DNA of 64,000 bases from Nitrospirales bacterium (GCA_031315865.1 JALDRJ010000002.1:1710001-1774000); one strand, 5' to 3'. Numbered from the stretch's first letter, positions 25,913 to 34,888 are shown. Numbers and translations are program-made. The notes: generated by a model from the sequence alone, not told the origin.

Positions 25913-26779
25913 ATGGTTTATGGATATGAGGTCATGAGGGGTATGATCGGAAAAAAAGGAATTGGTCTGGCGTCTGCCATGATCTTTGGAGTGATGGGCC
26001 TATGGGCTATCCCGGTGTTTGCAAGTGACCCTCCACCTGATGATGCGCCGGCAAGCGTTTCAGTTCGAGTATACTTGACGGAAGGAACCGTGCCAGTGAG
26101 CGATCCAAACGCTGCTGAGTGGGATTCTGTCGCGTCATCGGAGTTTAACTTGGCCCCCCAAGTGCATTGGCCTGACCGTATTCAGGATGCCACGGTTAAG
26201 TCCGTTAAGGTACGCGGTCTTCATGACGAACAAACCATCGCCATCCTGGTTGAATACCAAGACCCCACTCAAGATCCAGCAGACGCCGCTGCATTGGAGT
26301 TTATGGTTGGTGATCAAATGGCCCATTTTGCTCATGGTCAAGAAATGCTTCAAGTCGAGGGTGGCCCTGTCAACATCTGGTATTGGAAGAATGAAGAGGG
26401 AAAAGCCACAGACATGAGTGCGAAAGGATTCAAGACACTACGACTGCAAGAGCAACAGGATGTCTCGGCGACAGGGATCTGGCAAGACGGTGTCTGGAAG
26501 GTCGTGTTTTCAAGACCGCTTCAAACCGGAGATGAAAACGACATCCAGATAGATCCAGGAAAATGGACGAGTGTGGCCTTTGCGTTCTGGGATGGAAAAA
26601 TCATTGAGGGTGCCGTGAAAGAAAAGGGAAGTCAAAAGGCTGTTTCCTCGTGGTGGTATATTCGCGCAGAGCCAGCGCCAGACAATTCTATCTTTGGCTA
26701 TGTCGCCTTAGGTCTCCTAATAGCGGCGGCATTTGAATATTTTCTCGTAAGAAAGCTTCGAAAAGGACAGCCGGCATGA
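25913..26779 (+). CDS. Haem b protein related to ethylbenzene dehydrogenase gamma subunit / NxrC
   Basis: The 288-residue protein has a signal peptide (LASAMIFGVMGLWAIPVFA), a periplasmic beta-rich domain, and a C-terminal membrane anchor (IFGYVALGLLIAAAFEYFLV). The domain carries the pattern of the EB_dh haem-binding family: an N-terminal EWDSVASSEFNLAPQ stretch, IAILVEYQDPT, MAHFAHG, and VVFSRPLQTGDEN followed by WTSVAFAFWDG. Members bind one haem b with Met and Lys ligands and carry electrons for DMSO-reductase-type enzymes, including nitrite oxidoreductase. No alpha or beta subunit gene is here, so it may work with the cytochromes around it. Starts at 25934 or 25943 are also possible. Its stop overlaps the next start in ATGA. 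Confidence 0.75.
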   Translation: MVYGYEVMRGMIGKKGIGLASAMIFGVMGLWAIPVFASDPPPDDAPASVSVRVYLTEGTVPVSDPNAAEWDSVASSEFNLAPQVHWPDRIQDATVKSVKVRGLHDEQTIAILVEYQDPTQDPADAAALEFMVGDQMAHFAHGQEMLQVEGGPVNIWYWKNEEGKATDMSAKGFKTLRLQEQQDVSATGIWQDGVWKVVFSRPLQTGDENDIQIDPGKWTSVAFAFWDGKIIEGAVKEKGSQKAVSSWWYIRAEPAPDNSIFGYVALGLLIAAAFEYFLVRKLRKGQPA

Positions 26780-27816
26780 GGGGCGTACCGACAATTCGGC
26801 AAGCGTGGGTTTGGTCAGTTTTGCTCGTTATCGGCATGTTTTTCTTCGTGAATGGGTGCGCGATATTTGAAGATGAGCACACAGCGAAGGGAAAAAAGTT
26901 ATACCGCCATTATTGTATGCATTGTCATGGGGAGTCCGGGAGACAAGGTGAAGGGTTTAATTGGGACAGTCTTTCGAATATGGAATTTCCACCCCCGAAA
27001 GATTTGTCCGATTCATCGATGGGAAGTTCAATATCCGATAAGGACATTTTTAACGCCATTTCAAGAGATATGAAAGATACATCGGATCCAAAAGTAATCG
27101 AGGATGTTGAGTACTTCGGCGTCGCGACCATGCCGACTTTCAAATATACACTATCCGAGATGGAAATTTGGTCTTTAGTTCGTTACGTTCGATCTCTTCA
27201 TGGGGGTGATTTTACGTTTGATGTCGAAGGCAGGCGTCAACTATTGGAGTCTGAGCTAGAGACGACTAAGCAGGAAATGGAGGTCGCAACACAAGCACTA
27301 GAAGCTGCGGAAGCCAAACGGGACGCGGAACTGGAGGCTGCTGAAGCGGCGGCTGAGGCTGCAGGTGATGAAGATTTTGAAGCGGAAGAAATAGAACTTC
27401 CCGAGGAAGAAGTAGCTGCCAAAGCATCCATGAGGTATACGGAAGCCAAGAATGCCTTTGAACGTTTCGCAAAACGCCCGAAGGTGACGGTGGCTCGTCC
27501 AGATTTGAAGACCACAGATGAAGAGCGTGCGGTTCTTGAGAAAGAAGGTAAGCATCTGTATATCAATAAATACGGATGCAATAGTTGCCATCGTATCCAA
27601 GGACAAGGGGGGTTGGTTGGTCCGGAACTCGATCGTGCAGGATTTCGATTAAATGACACATGGATTTACGAATGGATTCTGTACCCGCAAGGTATTAAAA
27701 AGCACACCAGAATGCCAAACCTTGGGTTGAACGACCATGATGCTCGAGCAGTGACCGCCTACTTGGAAACGCTTCGCGCTCCGAAGCCTGATGAACCTGT
27801 TCTTTCCCAAGAGTAG
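26776..27816 (+). CDS. Dihaem cytochrome c lipoprotein with long coiled-coil spacer
   Basis: The 346-residue protein has a lipoprotein signal (MFFFVNGC, Cys28) and two cytochrome c domains, with haem motifs CMHCH (47-51) and CNSCH (268-272). Met residues in VATMPTFKYT and HTRMPNLGL are candidate ligands. Between the domains lies a strongly charged, Ala/Glu-rich helix of about 80 residues (152-235, such as EAAEAKRDAELEAAEAAAEA) that should form a coiled coil holding the haem domains apart. The start overlaps the preceding stop (ATGA), so translation is coupled. It closes the respiratory gene run, and its stop is only 5 bp from the stop of the convergent prenyltransferase gene. Confidence 0.88.
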   Translation: MRGVPTIRQAWVWSVLLVIGMFFFVNGCAIFEDEHTAKGKKLYRHYCMHCHGESGRQGEGFNWDSLSNMEFPPPKDLSDSSMGSSISDKDIFNAISRDMKDTSDPKVIEDVEYFGVATMPTFKYTLSEMEIWSLVRYVRSLHGGDFTFDVEGRRQLLESELETTKQEMEVATQALEAAEAKRDAELEAAEAAAEAAGDEDFEAEEIELPEEEVAAKASMRYTEAKNAFERFAKRPKVTVARPDLKTTDEERAVLEKEGKHLYINKYGCNSCHRIQGQGGLVGPELDRAGFRLNDTWIYEWILYPQGIKKHTRMPNLGLNDHDARAVTAYLETLRAPKPDEPVLSQE

Positions 27817-27821
27817 CTGAC

Positions 27822-28733
27822 TTAAATTTTTCCTGCCCAGAGTAGCACTAACATCGCTATACCCACCCAAACATGTTGCTTAAACATCGTGAAGTAAGTG
27901 TGTCGTTGTTGTGGTTGAGTGAGTCGCCAGACCTGCCAGCTTAAAAACAGGCTGATTCCTAGAAGCCCAACGAAAAAAAAATTGTTTAACGAAGCAAGCC
28001 ATCCCGCCATTCCGATAAAGATCAGCGTGAGGCTTGATGCGCCAGCCACACCGGCCCACACATATTCTCCGAAGAAAATGGCGGAAGACTTCACGCCAAT
28101 TTTCACATCGTCTTCGCGATCCTGAAGAGCATAAATCGTATCATACGCTACGGCCCAGAAGACTGTTCCTAAAAACAACAGCCAGGTCTCTAATTCCAAG
28201 CGATTTTGAACGGCTGCCCAAGCCATCACGGTTCCCCACCCAAAGGCAATACCGAGAATGAGTTGCGGAATATGAATATACCGTTTTGCAAAGGGATATA
28301 ACGCGGCCAGGGCCAATGCAATAGGGCTTAGAGCGATACTCAGTGGGTTGAGTGATAAAACAAGCCCGAACGATAGGACGACGAATATTAAAGCGAGACT
28401 CAGTGCCTGAAGCGGGGAAAGTGCTCCTCGCGCGAGCGGGCGATGTTGTGTACGCTGAACTTGCTTGTCGATTGACCGGTCGGCAAGATCATTAAAAATG
28501 ACCCCAGCGCTTCGCATGAGAAAGGCCCCAATCGTAAAAATAAGAACCAGGGCCGGGTCAAGCTGGTTCTTCTCTGAAGCCAATACGAGTGCCCATAAAG
28601 AAGGAAGCAGGAGCAGCCATGTTCCGCTTTGACTCGGGAGTCGGATAAGCTGCAGTGCCGTTATCCAAAAGTGTTCACGTTGTTGAGGAACGTTGGGTGA
28701 GGATTCAGTAGTTGAAGAGGGGGGAGTCGTCAT
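27822..28733 (-). CDS. UbiA-family prenyltransferase (UbiA or MqnP type)
   Basis: The 303-residue membrane protein has eight or nine helices and both aspartate-rich motifs of the UbiA family: NDLADRSIDKQVQRTQHRPL and YDTIYALQDREDD. These bind the Mg-diphosphate of the polyprenyl donor. The family attaches polyprenyl chains to the aromatic head group of quinones at the membrane. UbiA of ubiquinone synthesis and MqnP of the futalosine menaquinone route are closely alike, and no other quinone gene nearby decides between them, so I leave the symbol open. It faces the respiratory cluster tail to tail, with almost no space for a terminator. Confidence 0.9.
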   Translation of the reverse strand: MTTPPSSTTESSPNVPQQREHFWITALQLIRLPSQSGTWLLLLPSLWALVLASEKNQLDPALVLIFTIGAFLMRSAGVIFNDLADRSIDKQVQRTQHRPLARGALSPLQALSLALIFVVLSFGLVLSLNPLSIALSPIALALAALYPFAKRYIHIPQLILGIAFGWGTVMAWAAVQNRLELETWLLFLGTVFWAVAYDTIYALQDREDDVKIGVKSSAIFFGEYVWAGVAGASSLTLIFIGMAGWLASLNNFFFVGLLGISLFLSWQVWRLTQPQQRHTYFTMFKQHVWVGIAMLVLLWAGKI

Positions 28734-28835
28734 GACATGAACTTACAACAATCTTCGGTTTGAAAAGTCTTTGCTATGAGAAGAAGGAAAAGAGGTTGAT
28801 CCAATGCCTAGCTCACAAAACCGTTGGGATAGCGA

Positions 28836-29294
28836 TTATTTCACGCTGAATCGTGTGATGCAAAGTATTTGGTCTGGATCAGCCGAGGAGGCGACAACGA
28901 TCATCCAATCGCCGATAGGGTCTCCACGTCGGAAATCTTTTGAACTCCACATGCGGTACCCGGAAGACGGTCGGATCGAAAGATTGACTTGCGAGATCTG
29001 AACCCACGTGTTGTCGACATGTTGAAGCCAGGTATGTCGGATAGTGCCGGCTGAGGATGATGCAATACGCATCCAGAAAAAAATTTTAGGATGAACTGCA
29101 GTGTCAATCACGGGAAGTTCGCCTTTGCCGTTTTTGTCTTTTTCACAGAATGCGGGTGGTGAAACTGGGTCTATCGGTTGTCGGTCTTGAATCACTCCTG
29201 CTAAGGAAATGTCGAGGACCTCGAAGTCAGCCCAGCACTCGATGGTTGGTATCAGGAGACAACTGATGATCAATAATGCCAGCCGGACACGCAC
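28836..29294 (-). CDS. Secreted DUF2914 protein
   Basis: The 152-residue protein has a Sec signal peptide (LALLIISCLLIPTIECWA) and a single domain with FFWMRIAS, IRHTWLQH, the YRMWSSKDF motif, GDWMIVV and a C-terminal ITRFSV strand, which is the pattern of DUF2914. Function of this family is unknown. Two Cys could pair outside the cytoplasm. It starts with GTG, with AAAGGAGA about 9 nt upstream, and lies about 100 bp upstream of the prenyltransferase gene on the same strand, so the two may share a transcript. Confidence 0.8.
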   Translation of the reverse strand: MRVRLALLIISCLLIPTIECWADFEVLDISLAGVIQDRQPIDPVSPPAFCEKDKNGKGELPVIDTAVHPKIFFWMRIASSSAGTIRHTWLQHVDNTWVQISQVNLSIRPSSGYRMWSSKDFRRGDPIGDWMIVVASSADPDQILCITRFSVK

Positions 29295-29419
29295 TGAAAA
29301 AATCTCCTTTATCTCAAGGAAGTATGTGAGGTCTCCAGACGCAGATATGTGACCAACTTAGGGCATAACATGCCCCTTGTCAACGGGTTTGACGATAGAA
29401 CGTCTATCTTTGTGCACAG

Positions 29420-29449
29420 TTGACGCCTCTCCTCGAAGAAGGGTATAAA
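29420..29449 (+). promoter_or_regulatory. Promoter upstream of tRNA-Thr
   Basis: TTGACG and TATAAA are separated by 18 bp, matching sigma-70-type boxes at five of six positions each. The -10 box ends 75 bp before the tRNA, so the primary transcript would carry a short 5' leader. Confidence 0.55.
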
Positions 29450-29524
29450 CGAGCTGATTGTTCAAGAAACAGTCTGTGATTCCGATAAAACTCAATGGCG
29501 GTGTTGTCCCGCCAACCCACCAGG

Positions 29525-29599
<75 letters not shown>

Positions 29600-29889
29600 T
29601 TAATCCCTTCCTGATCACGAGATGTTACGGCCAAATAGACCTGTGTGATCCCCTGTCTCATACGTGCGGAAATGAATTGAATTAGTAAGACAGTTCAGAT
29701 TGGGTACCACTGTCTTCGAGCAAATCGAGAGGCCATCGGCAACTTCGGAGGACATGTGCTGATGAACGGATATTCGGTCTTTCCCGTATTTACGGAACCG
29801 AAGTGTCCGAGATGGATGGGGCGTTCCATGACGCGATCGGGATGTGTATGGGAACGAGGGTGTTTTACATAATTCTCAAAAAGGAGTAA

Positions 29890-29913
29890 GCTAAAGTTAG
29901 CTGAAAAGTTAGC
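29890..29913. repeat. Short repeat AAAGTTAGC, twice, in the leader of a response-regulator gene
   Basis: AAAGTTAGC occurs twice with starts 12 bp apart, and the first copy also forms the inverted repeat GCTAA-AG-TTAGC. It lies about 60-85 bp before the regulator start, in a 375-bp stretch that otherwise holds no gene. The placement fits a regulator-binding site. Confidence 0.4.
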
Positions 29914-29974
29914 AAACTGGAAGGTGTTTTATTTTGTGATGCGTGCCCAAGCCGGTTGATACGCTGTTATCGAA

Positions 29975-30718
29975 ATGGCAGTACTCAGTAGCGAAACGAA
30001 CGATCCTATTATAGGCCTACAAGTAAAGCGGTCCGAACATATGACTTCTTCTCCCATTGAATGCGGAATCGGTTATCTTCACGTATTGCTCATTGATGAC
30101 CATATCATCTTTCGGCGAGGGCTTCGCCAGGTGCTGTTGGCAAAGTTCCCCGACTTAGCGATTGTCGAGGTGGGGACCGCACAAGAAGGGCTGGACGCAC
30201 TCGGTCAACAAAAATTCGATCTTGTCTTTTTAGACCTGAATCTGCCCGATAAACCTGGCATTCAATTCCTGAAAGAGGTCAATGGCCTCGGTTATACAGT
30301 GCCTATCATCGTTCTGAGCGTTTTTTCAGAGAAAGAGTTCGGCATACGAGTCTTGCAAGCGCATGGTGCGTCCTACTTACGAAAAGATTGCTCGAATGAA
30401 GAACTCTATCGGTGCGTCCAAGTCGTTTGCGGCGGCCAGAAACACGTTTCAGATACGTTAGGCGAACAACTGGCTGAATCGGTCGCCGGTGGATTGGATG
30501 CATTAGGTCCCTATCATTCTTTAAGCAATCGAGAAATTGAAATCTTGCATCTGTTTGCCATGGGGAATAAGCCGATGGAAATTGCGAATCTCTTGTCCCT
30601 GAGCGTGAAGACCGTAAGTTCCCATCGGACTAGACTGTTAGAGAAATTAAACTTACGAACCACTGCTGAATTAATTCGTTACGCGATCAAGAGTGAGTTA
30701 TACGATAATTCTCAATAG
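29975..30718 (+). CDS. NarL/FixJ-type response regulator
   Basis: The protein has an N-terminal receiver (about residues 34-150) with acidic pair Asp41-Asp42 in LLIDDH, phospho-acceptor Asp87 in FLDLNLPD and Lys137 in YLRKD. A LuxR-type helix-turn-helix follows at about 180-240 (LSNREIEILHLFAMGNKPME and VKTVSSHR). It would activate or repress transcription when phosphorylated. The receiver and HTH are strongly similar to the regulator encoded at 43291-43968 (shared LPDK, SYLRKD, LSNRE, MGN, LSVKTVS and LRTTAE), so the two are paralogues. A histidine kinase gene lies convergently just downstream and is a candidate partner. The first ~30 residues are not conserved, so ATG at 30041 is an alternative start. 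Confidence 0.92.
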   Translation: MAVLSSETNDPIIGLQVKRSEHMTSSPIECGIGYLHVLLIDDHIIFRRGLRQVLLAKFPDLAIVEVGTAQEGLDALGQQKFDLVFLDLNLPDKPGIQFLKEVNGLGYTVPIIVLSVFSEKEFGIRVLQAHGASYLRKDCSNEELYRCVQVVCGGQKHVSDTLGEQLAESVAGGLDALGPYHSLSNREIEILHLFAMGNKPMEIANLLSLSVKTVSSHRTRLLEKLNLRTTAELIRYAIKSELYDNSQ

Positions 30719-30874
30719 TTTCGTCTAGCTCTCACTCTCACGGGACCAATCACCAACCGACGCCAACCCAACCGTCTCGTTCATCCCTTCTTAAAAGCTT
30801 GTCTGTGGTGTCTATCGGATAGCCCGGATCTATCGACCTACGTTATTCTGTGCTCGGCCGTTCGGGTCGTAGAC

Positions 30875-32935
30875 TTAATGAGCTGACTCCATGATCGTTT
30901 GGTGAAGCATTGCGATCCCATTTGTTTTGGAAATTAGGTCAAAAGCACCTGCTTCTTGAAATTTTTCCCTGGTTTCCTGTGTCATTGTCTCAATCAGTCC
31001 GATAATCAGTATCTCAGGATAGCATGTCTTAATAAGACGAGTGATCTGGATTTCGTTCTGTTCTGGAGCGGTGACGTCAAGGATGACGACATCGGGATTA
31101 AACTCTGAAATAGCATCCAGGAGGCTGTCCTCGTCGTCAAACTGGCCGACGACTTGGATGTCTCCAAATGTTTCGAGTATATTGCATATCCCTTGGCGCA
31201 CCATAATGTGAGGACTGACTGCCAGCACACGTTTTCTCGATAGAACGGAGAATCTTTCTTTCCACCTTTCTTCGAGTTCCTGAGGGGTGTGGCGTAGTGG
31301 AGCCGATATGATCTCCTCCTTGGCCGTATGAGTCGTTTCGAATTCCTGGTTCTTGTGGTCCTTAATAGGAAGATTTAGGATAACCGCTGTACCTTTCCCG
31401 GGTTCGCTAAAGATTTTCACCCATCCTCCGACTTTTTTGATTCGCTCCACAACACCCAGTAGCCCCAGTTTCGTGGCAAATTTTTGCGAAGATGAATCCG
31501 ACCCCGCTTCCCTCGTGTCAAACCCAATCCCCCTGTCCGTCACACTGATTTGTAAATGGTTCCTGACAATCTCAACCCTCGCGACTGCGTCTGAAACTTG
31601 AGCATGTTGTATGATGTTTATGTACAGTTCTCTCACGGCATGAAAGATCGTGAGCCCCTCAGTATCGCTAATGGCTGGAATATCCTTTTCATAGAAGAGT
31701 TTCACGGCCAGCCCATATTTCTTCATGTTCTCTCCCAACCATTCCAAGGCGGGTATCAACCCGTTTTGTTGCAAGATCGCGGGGCTTAGTTCGAGAATCA
31801 TAGTCATCGTGGCTTCCAGTCCTTCAGCAAACAAGGTCTCGATCTCATCGAAGAAATCATGCAATCGCAATTCTGCCCTCGGCAGAGTACGCCACTTGGC
31901 GACCCGCCATTTTCCTAAAATCATAATGTGTTGAACCGTGTCATGTAAGTACTGGGCCACCCGTATTCGCTCACGATACTCTGTCAAATTCAAGCCATAC
32001 GTCAGTACCTGCAGATGGTGGGGCGATGTTCCAAGGGCTTGCGTGCATTCAGAGATGCTTTTTTCGAGTCGGAGTGCGAGTTCGTGAAATTTCTCTCCGC
32101 CTTCATGTTGCGCTGATTCAAATAATCTCAAGTCTGTGATGTCGACGATGGCAGCCACAACTCCAGAAACGTCTTCAGTAATCTCAAGAGGCATGTAGGA
32201 AGCGATAAAATGTGATTTGAGCTCGCGTGTGAGAGAAGGCCAAGAGACGACATCAAACGCGACACGTTCACCTTGTAATGCTTGATCCAGCTTAGGTTGA
32301 ATCTGCAGCCAGCCGCTGCCAAGGACGTCAGATACAGAACGTCCGATCACCGACTCATCCGGAGGTTTCTTGAGAACGTCCTGGAGATAGGCCCGGTTGG
32401 CATAGCGATAGATATATTGTTCGTCGACGACGAACAGTCCGACCGGCGCATCATTGGCCGCGAGGTTCGCGAATATCATATCGTCACGCGGCTTTGAAGA
32501 TCCGACGTGCGGGACTAATCGCAGCCCCCCCATGACTCGGAGTCGATCTTCCGGGGTGTGATACGCACGCCCGACGATCAGCACTTGTTGGGGGGGATCC
32601 CCCTCCGTGGTCGTTTGTACGGTCGTCGAAAATTGTCGCATGCTTCCTTTTTTAGCTTGTAGCGCTTGATCGATTACCCGTTGGAATCGCTCGTGATCCT
32701 TCGAATGAATGAACGACAAAAGGTCCTTCCACTCGGTGAATGCCGATCGTGAGGTTCCCAATATTTCAGCAAACTTTCGATCGACAACCAAATGTCCGTT
32801 AGCATGATCATATAAATACAGCCCGGGAATATCATACAGGTCTTTGGTGATCCGACTCTTCTTTAAAGAGTCTTTCGTTGGATATTCAGGTACTTTTTTC
32901 ATAATGAGTACTCGCTGTAGATGATGGCAGATCAT
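30875..32935 (-). CDS. PAS-PAS histidine kinase with degenerate C-terminal receiver
   Basis: The soluble 686-residue protein has PAS domains at about residues 30-145 and 160-275, a HisKA_3 dimerisation domain with His331 (AQYLHDTVQH), a HATPase domain at about 430-525 (N-box ELYINIIQHA, G1 DRGIGF, G2 GLLGV), and a receiver at about 568-685. The kinase part looks intact and is of the NarX/DegS class that pairs with NarL-type regulators. In the receiver Asp620 (VVILDVTAPE) and Lys670 are kept, but the usual acidic pair is replaced by Ser-Pro (LAVSPHIMVR), so metal binding and normal phosphorylation are doubtful. It is convergent with the response regulator encoded at 29975-30718. A start 11 codons later (MKKVPEY) is possible. 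Confidence 0.9.
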   Translation of the reverse strand: MICHHLQRVLIMKKVPEYPTKDSLKKSRITKDLYDIPGLYLYDHANGHLVVDRKFAEILGTSRSAFTEWKDLLSFIHSKDHERFQRVIDQALQAKKGSMRQFSTTVQTTTEGDPPQQVLIVGRAYHTPEDRLRVMGGLRLVPHVGSSKPRDDMIFANLAANDAPVGLFVVDEQYIYRYANRAYLQDVLKKPPDESVIGRSVSDVLGSGWLQIQPKLDQALQGERVAFDVVSWPSLTRELKSHFIASYMPLEITEDVSGVVAAIVDITDLRLFESAQHEGGEKFHELALRLEKSISECTQALGTSPHHLQVLTYGLNLTEYRERIRVAQYLHDTVQHIMILGKWRVAKWRTLPRAELRLHDFFDEIETLFAEGLEATMTMILELSPAILQQNGLIPALEWLGENMKKYGLAVKLFYEKDIPAISDTEGLTIFHAVRELYINIIQHAQVSDAVARVEIVRNHLQISVTDRGIGFDTREAGSDSSSQKFATKLGLLGVVERIKKVGGWVKIFSEPGKGTAVILNLPIKDHKNQEFETTHTAKEEIISAPLRHTPQELEERWKERFSVLSRKRVLAVSPHIMVRQGICNILETFGDIQVVGQFDDEDSLLDAISEFNPDVVILDVTAPEQNEIQITRLIKTCYPEILIIGLIETMTQETREKFQEAGAFDLISKTNGIAMLHQTIMESAH

Positions 32936-32982
32936 TCTTCATGGATGAATGGCTCAAGAGTCGTGTATGAATTATAAAAAGG

Positions 32983-33243
32983 TCATCTCGTGACCATAGA
33001 TCTTGAACTTAGCTTCAAAACAACGTATAGCCGCTCTGCCAAAATCAAAAGAGAATGACATGGTTGAGTAACCCGACCGAAACCTTCTCCCTGTGTCGAG
33101 GTTTGGAGAAACCACAAGGGACGGCCATGGTCCGTACACGATCGTTTCATGCGGGAAACATGCTGTTTTAGAGCCAAGAATAATTGACCGTTCCATTGGA
33201 TGAAAGCCAGTCGCAAGGCTCTTAACGGATAAGTCGTATACAC
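32983..33243 (-). CDS. Possible small protein of unknown function
   Basis: This 86-codon frame begins with GTG behind a strong purine run (AAAGGGGGTGGG). The protein is basic and has no recognised motif. A second overlapping minus-strand frame here is of similar length, and codon choice does not clearly favour either. It may be a real small gene, a remnant, or chance. Confidence 0.25.
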   Translation of the reverse strand: MYTTYPLRALRLAFIQWNGQLFLALKQHVSRMKRSCTDHGRPLWFLQTSTQGEGFGRVTQPCHSLLILAERLYVVLKLSSRSMVTR

Positions 33244-33525
33244 GTGCCCACCCCCTTTCTCTTCCTTTGCATGAATTGATGAAGCGAATCCAGGTTTAGA
33301 GACAAGGATGCACGATTGGGCCTGAAGCGCAGGGGATATTCCTACTTCTCCTCTTTCCAGCAGGCGCCGAAATGGTTGCGTAACGCGTTATGACCGTCTT
33401 TGTCCTCGCATGTCATTTCTTGTTCGTACTCCTTTGAAACATTTCCGGTCCGAAGCTCAGCCGCAGGGTCATTTCATCCGTAGACACAGCACGGGCGAAA
33501 AGTGAAGTGGGCATGCCGAATGGCC
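33244..33525. other. Stretch without a recognised gene
   Basis: Together with the doubtful small frame next to it, this is a 590-bp region between two minus-strand signalling genes. I see no convincing gene, RNA or clear repeat in it. Confidence 0.5.
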
Positions 33526-34545
33526 TTAGGATCTGTAGGTCTTGTGCGTATAGGGAAACGGCATTTGAAATTTCGTAAATCCCAGTGTGCCCTCTCTGCG
33601 AAGATGAATGAACGTCCCTAGAAGAAGTCCGAATTCTTCGAGCATTGCGCGGTTATCATAAAAGGGAAAAACAGATTTAAAACATAAAAGTTCAAGCACG
33701 CCGACAAGTTGTCCTGTCAAGGTCGTTAATGGAAGCCTCACTCGGAGACAATGAGGTGGGCGCTTGAGAGTTGAACCATGAGCGCGGTTCCCTTTTTTTT
33801 GATCGTTGGGATTGTCGACTGGAGATTGTATCGCCTCGATTTGAAGGTTGCAGAGGCTGTGTCCATTCTTGAATGAACTCGTTTTCTGGAGTGTCGTAGC
33901 GAGTTTGGGGACATAATGACTCAAGGATGAGTCGGGGTCACACCAATGCGTAAGGCACGTGACGACATCGTGTTTCGGGTCGTTGGTCCAGAGTAGTGCT
34001 GCATCGGCAAAAAAGTGCCCAGTCAAAACTTTAAGAAGAGTCTGAAACGAATCTCGATCCGCGAGATTCGTTAAACAATTCGAAGCCAGGGAAAACAAGT
34101 GGAATTCCGTATTCAGGTGGTTTCGAATCGTGAGATGTTCCTGGATGAGTAAGCAGCCATATCGAAATTCTCGAAAAACCGAGGTAGGATGAAACAACAG
34201 ATCAAAGAACGGGGTCAAAAATTGATGGTCTTTCCGAGACATAGGGACTTCAAGATGGCAGGCTTGATGTTTGGTGATCGAGCCGAGGAGGCCACGTTTG
34301 AATTGGGAATGAAGAAAATTATCCCCGACATCTACACACGCAGAATTTTCAGAGGTCTTGCCATGGCGGTTGTCCGGAGAATCAGGAAGTCCCGTCATTC
34401 GCCGAAAAATTCCATTGCATGTAACGATCGAAATTTTCGTCGGGTCCGACTGCGATCCGACAAGGACACTGGTTCCGGGTTGACTGCTGATGAGCGTGGA
34501 TGCCATGTCCGATTTCCTGTGGACTTGCTGATTGGCTTTGAACAT
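33526..34545 (-). CDS. PAS/GAF-type sensory protein without output domain
   Basis: The soluble protein of 339 residues has a PAS-like N-terminal part (about residues 25-155, with SIVTCNGIFRRMTGLPDSP and a C-terminal FREFRYGCLLIQE strand) and a GAF-like domain at about 165-330 (LASNCLTNLADRDSFQTLLK, ADAALLWTNDP, VRLPLTTLTGQLVGVLELL). No kinase, cyclase or DNA-binding part follows. It may hand its signal to other proteins by direct contact, or be the remnant of a sensor kinase. The start at 34545 is chosen because GGAGG lies 5 nt upstream. It reads away from the response regulator gene at 35032, across a shared 490-bp intergenic region. Confidence 0.65.
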   Translation of the reverse strand: MFKANQQVHRKSDMASTLISSQPGTSVLVGSQSDPTKISIVTCNGIFRRMTGLPDSPDNRHGKTSENSACVDVGDNFLHSQFKRGLLGSITKHQACHLEVPMSRKDHQFLTPFFDLLFHPTSVFREFRYGCLLIQEHLTIRNHLNTEFHLFSLASNCLTNLADRDSFQTLLKVLTGHFFADAALLWTNDPKHDVVTCLTHWCDPDSSLSHYVPKLATTLQKTSSFKNGHSLCNLQIEAIQSPVDNPNDQKKGNRAHGSTLKRPPHCLRVRLPLTTLTGQLVGVLELLCFKSVFPFYDNRAMLEEFGLLLGTFIHLRREGTLGFTKFQMPFPYTHKTYRS

Positions 34546-34888
34546 GGGAGCCTCCTTCCCCGTGCATAAGTGATGTAGGTAGCGTAAGGATGACAAAATT
34601 CTGTTACTTGGCAAAGAGGGTAAACAGCCAATTTTTTATGGAAAAAGTATTAGCCATCTGGTGAAGATCCTGTACGGGATGGCATGCCGATCTTATCGTT
34701 GCCGAAGGAAATTGGGCAGAAACAGTCATCGACATAGAAGCAGGTGGTCGTTGTGAGCCTCACTGATACGATTCATCAATGAGCCGATCCATAGGTAAAT
34801 GGGCCAGAAAAGCGCCTGGAACGAGGGAGTTTAGAAGAAAGTGCGTTCCTATCCTGAATGTTGTGGTCTAGGCGTGTGTCTATGGAGC

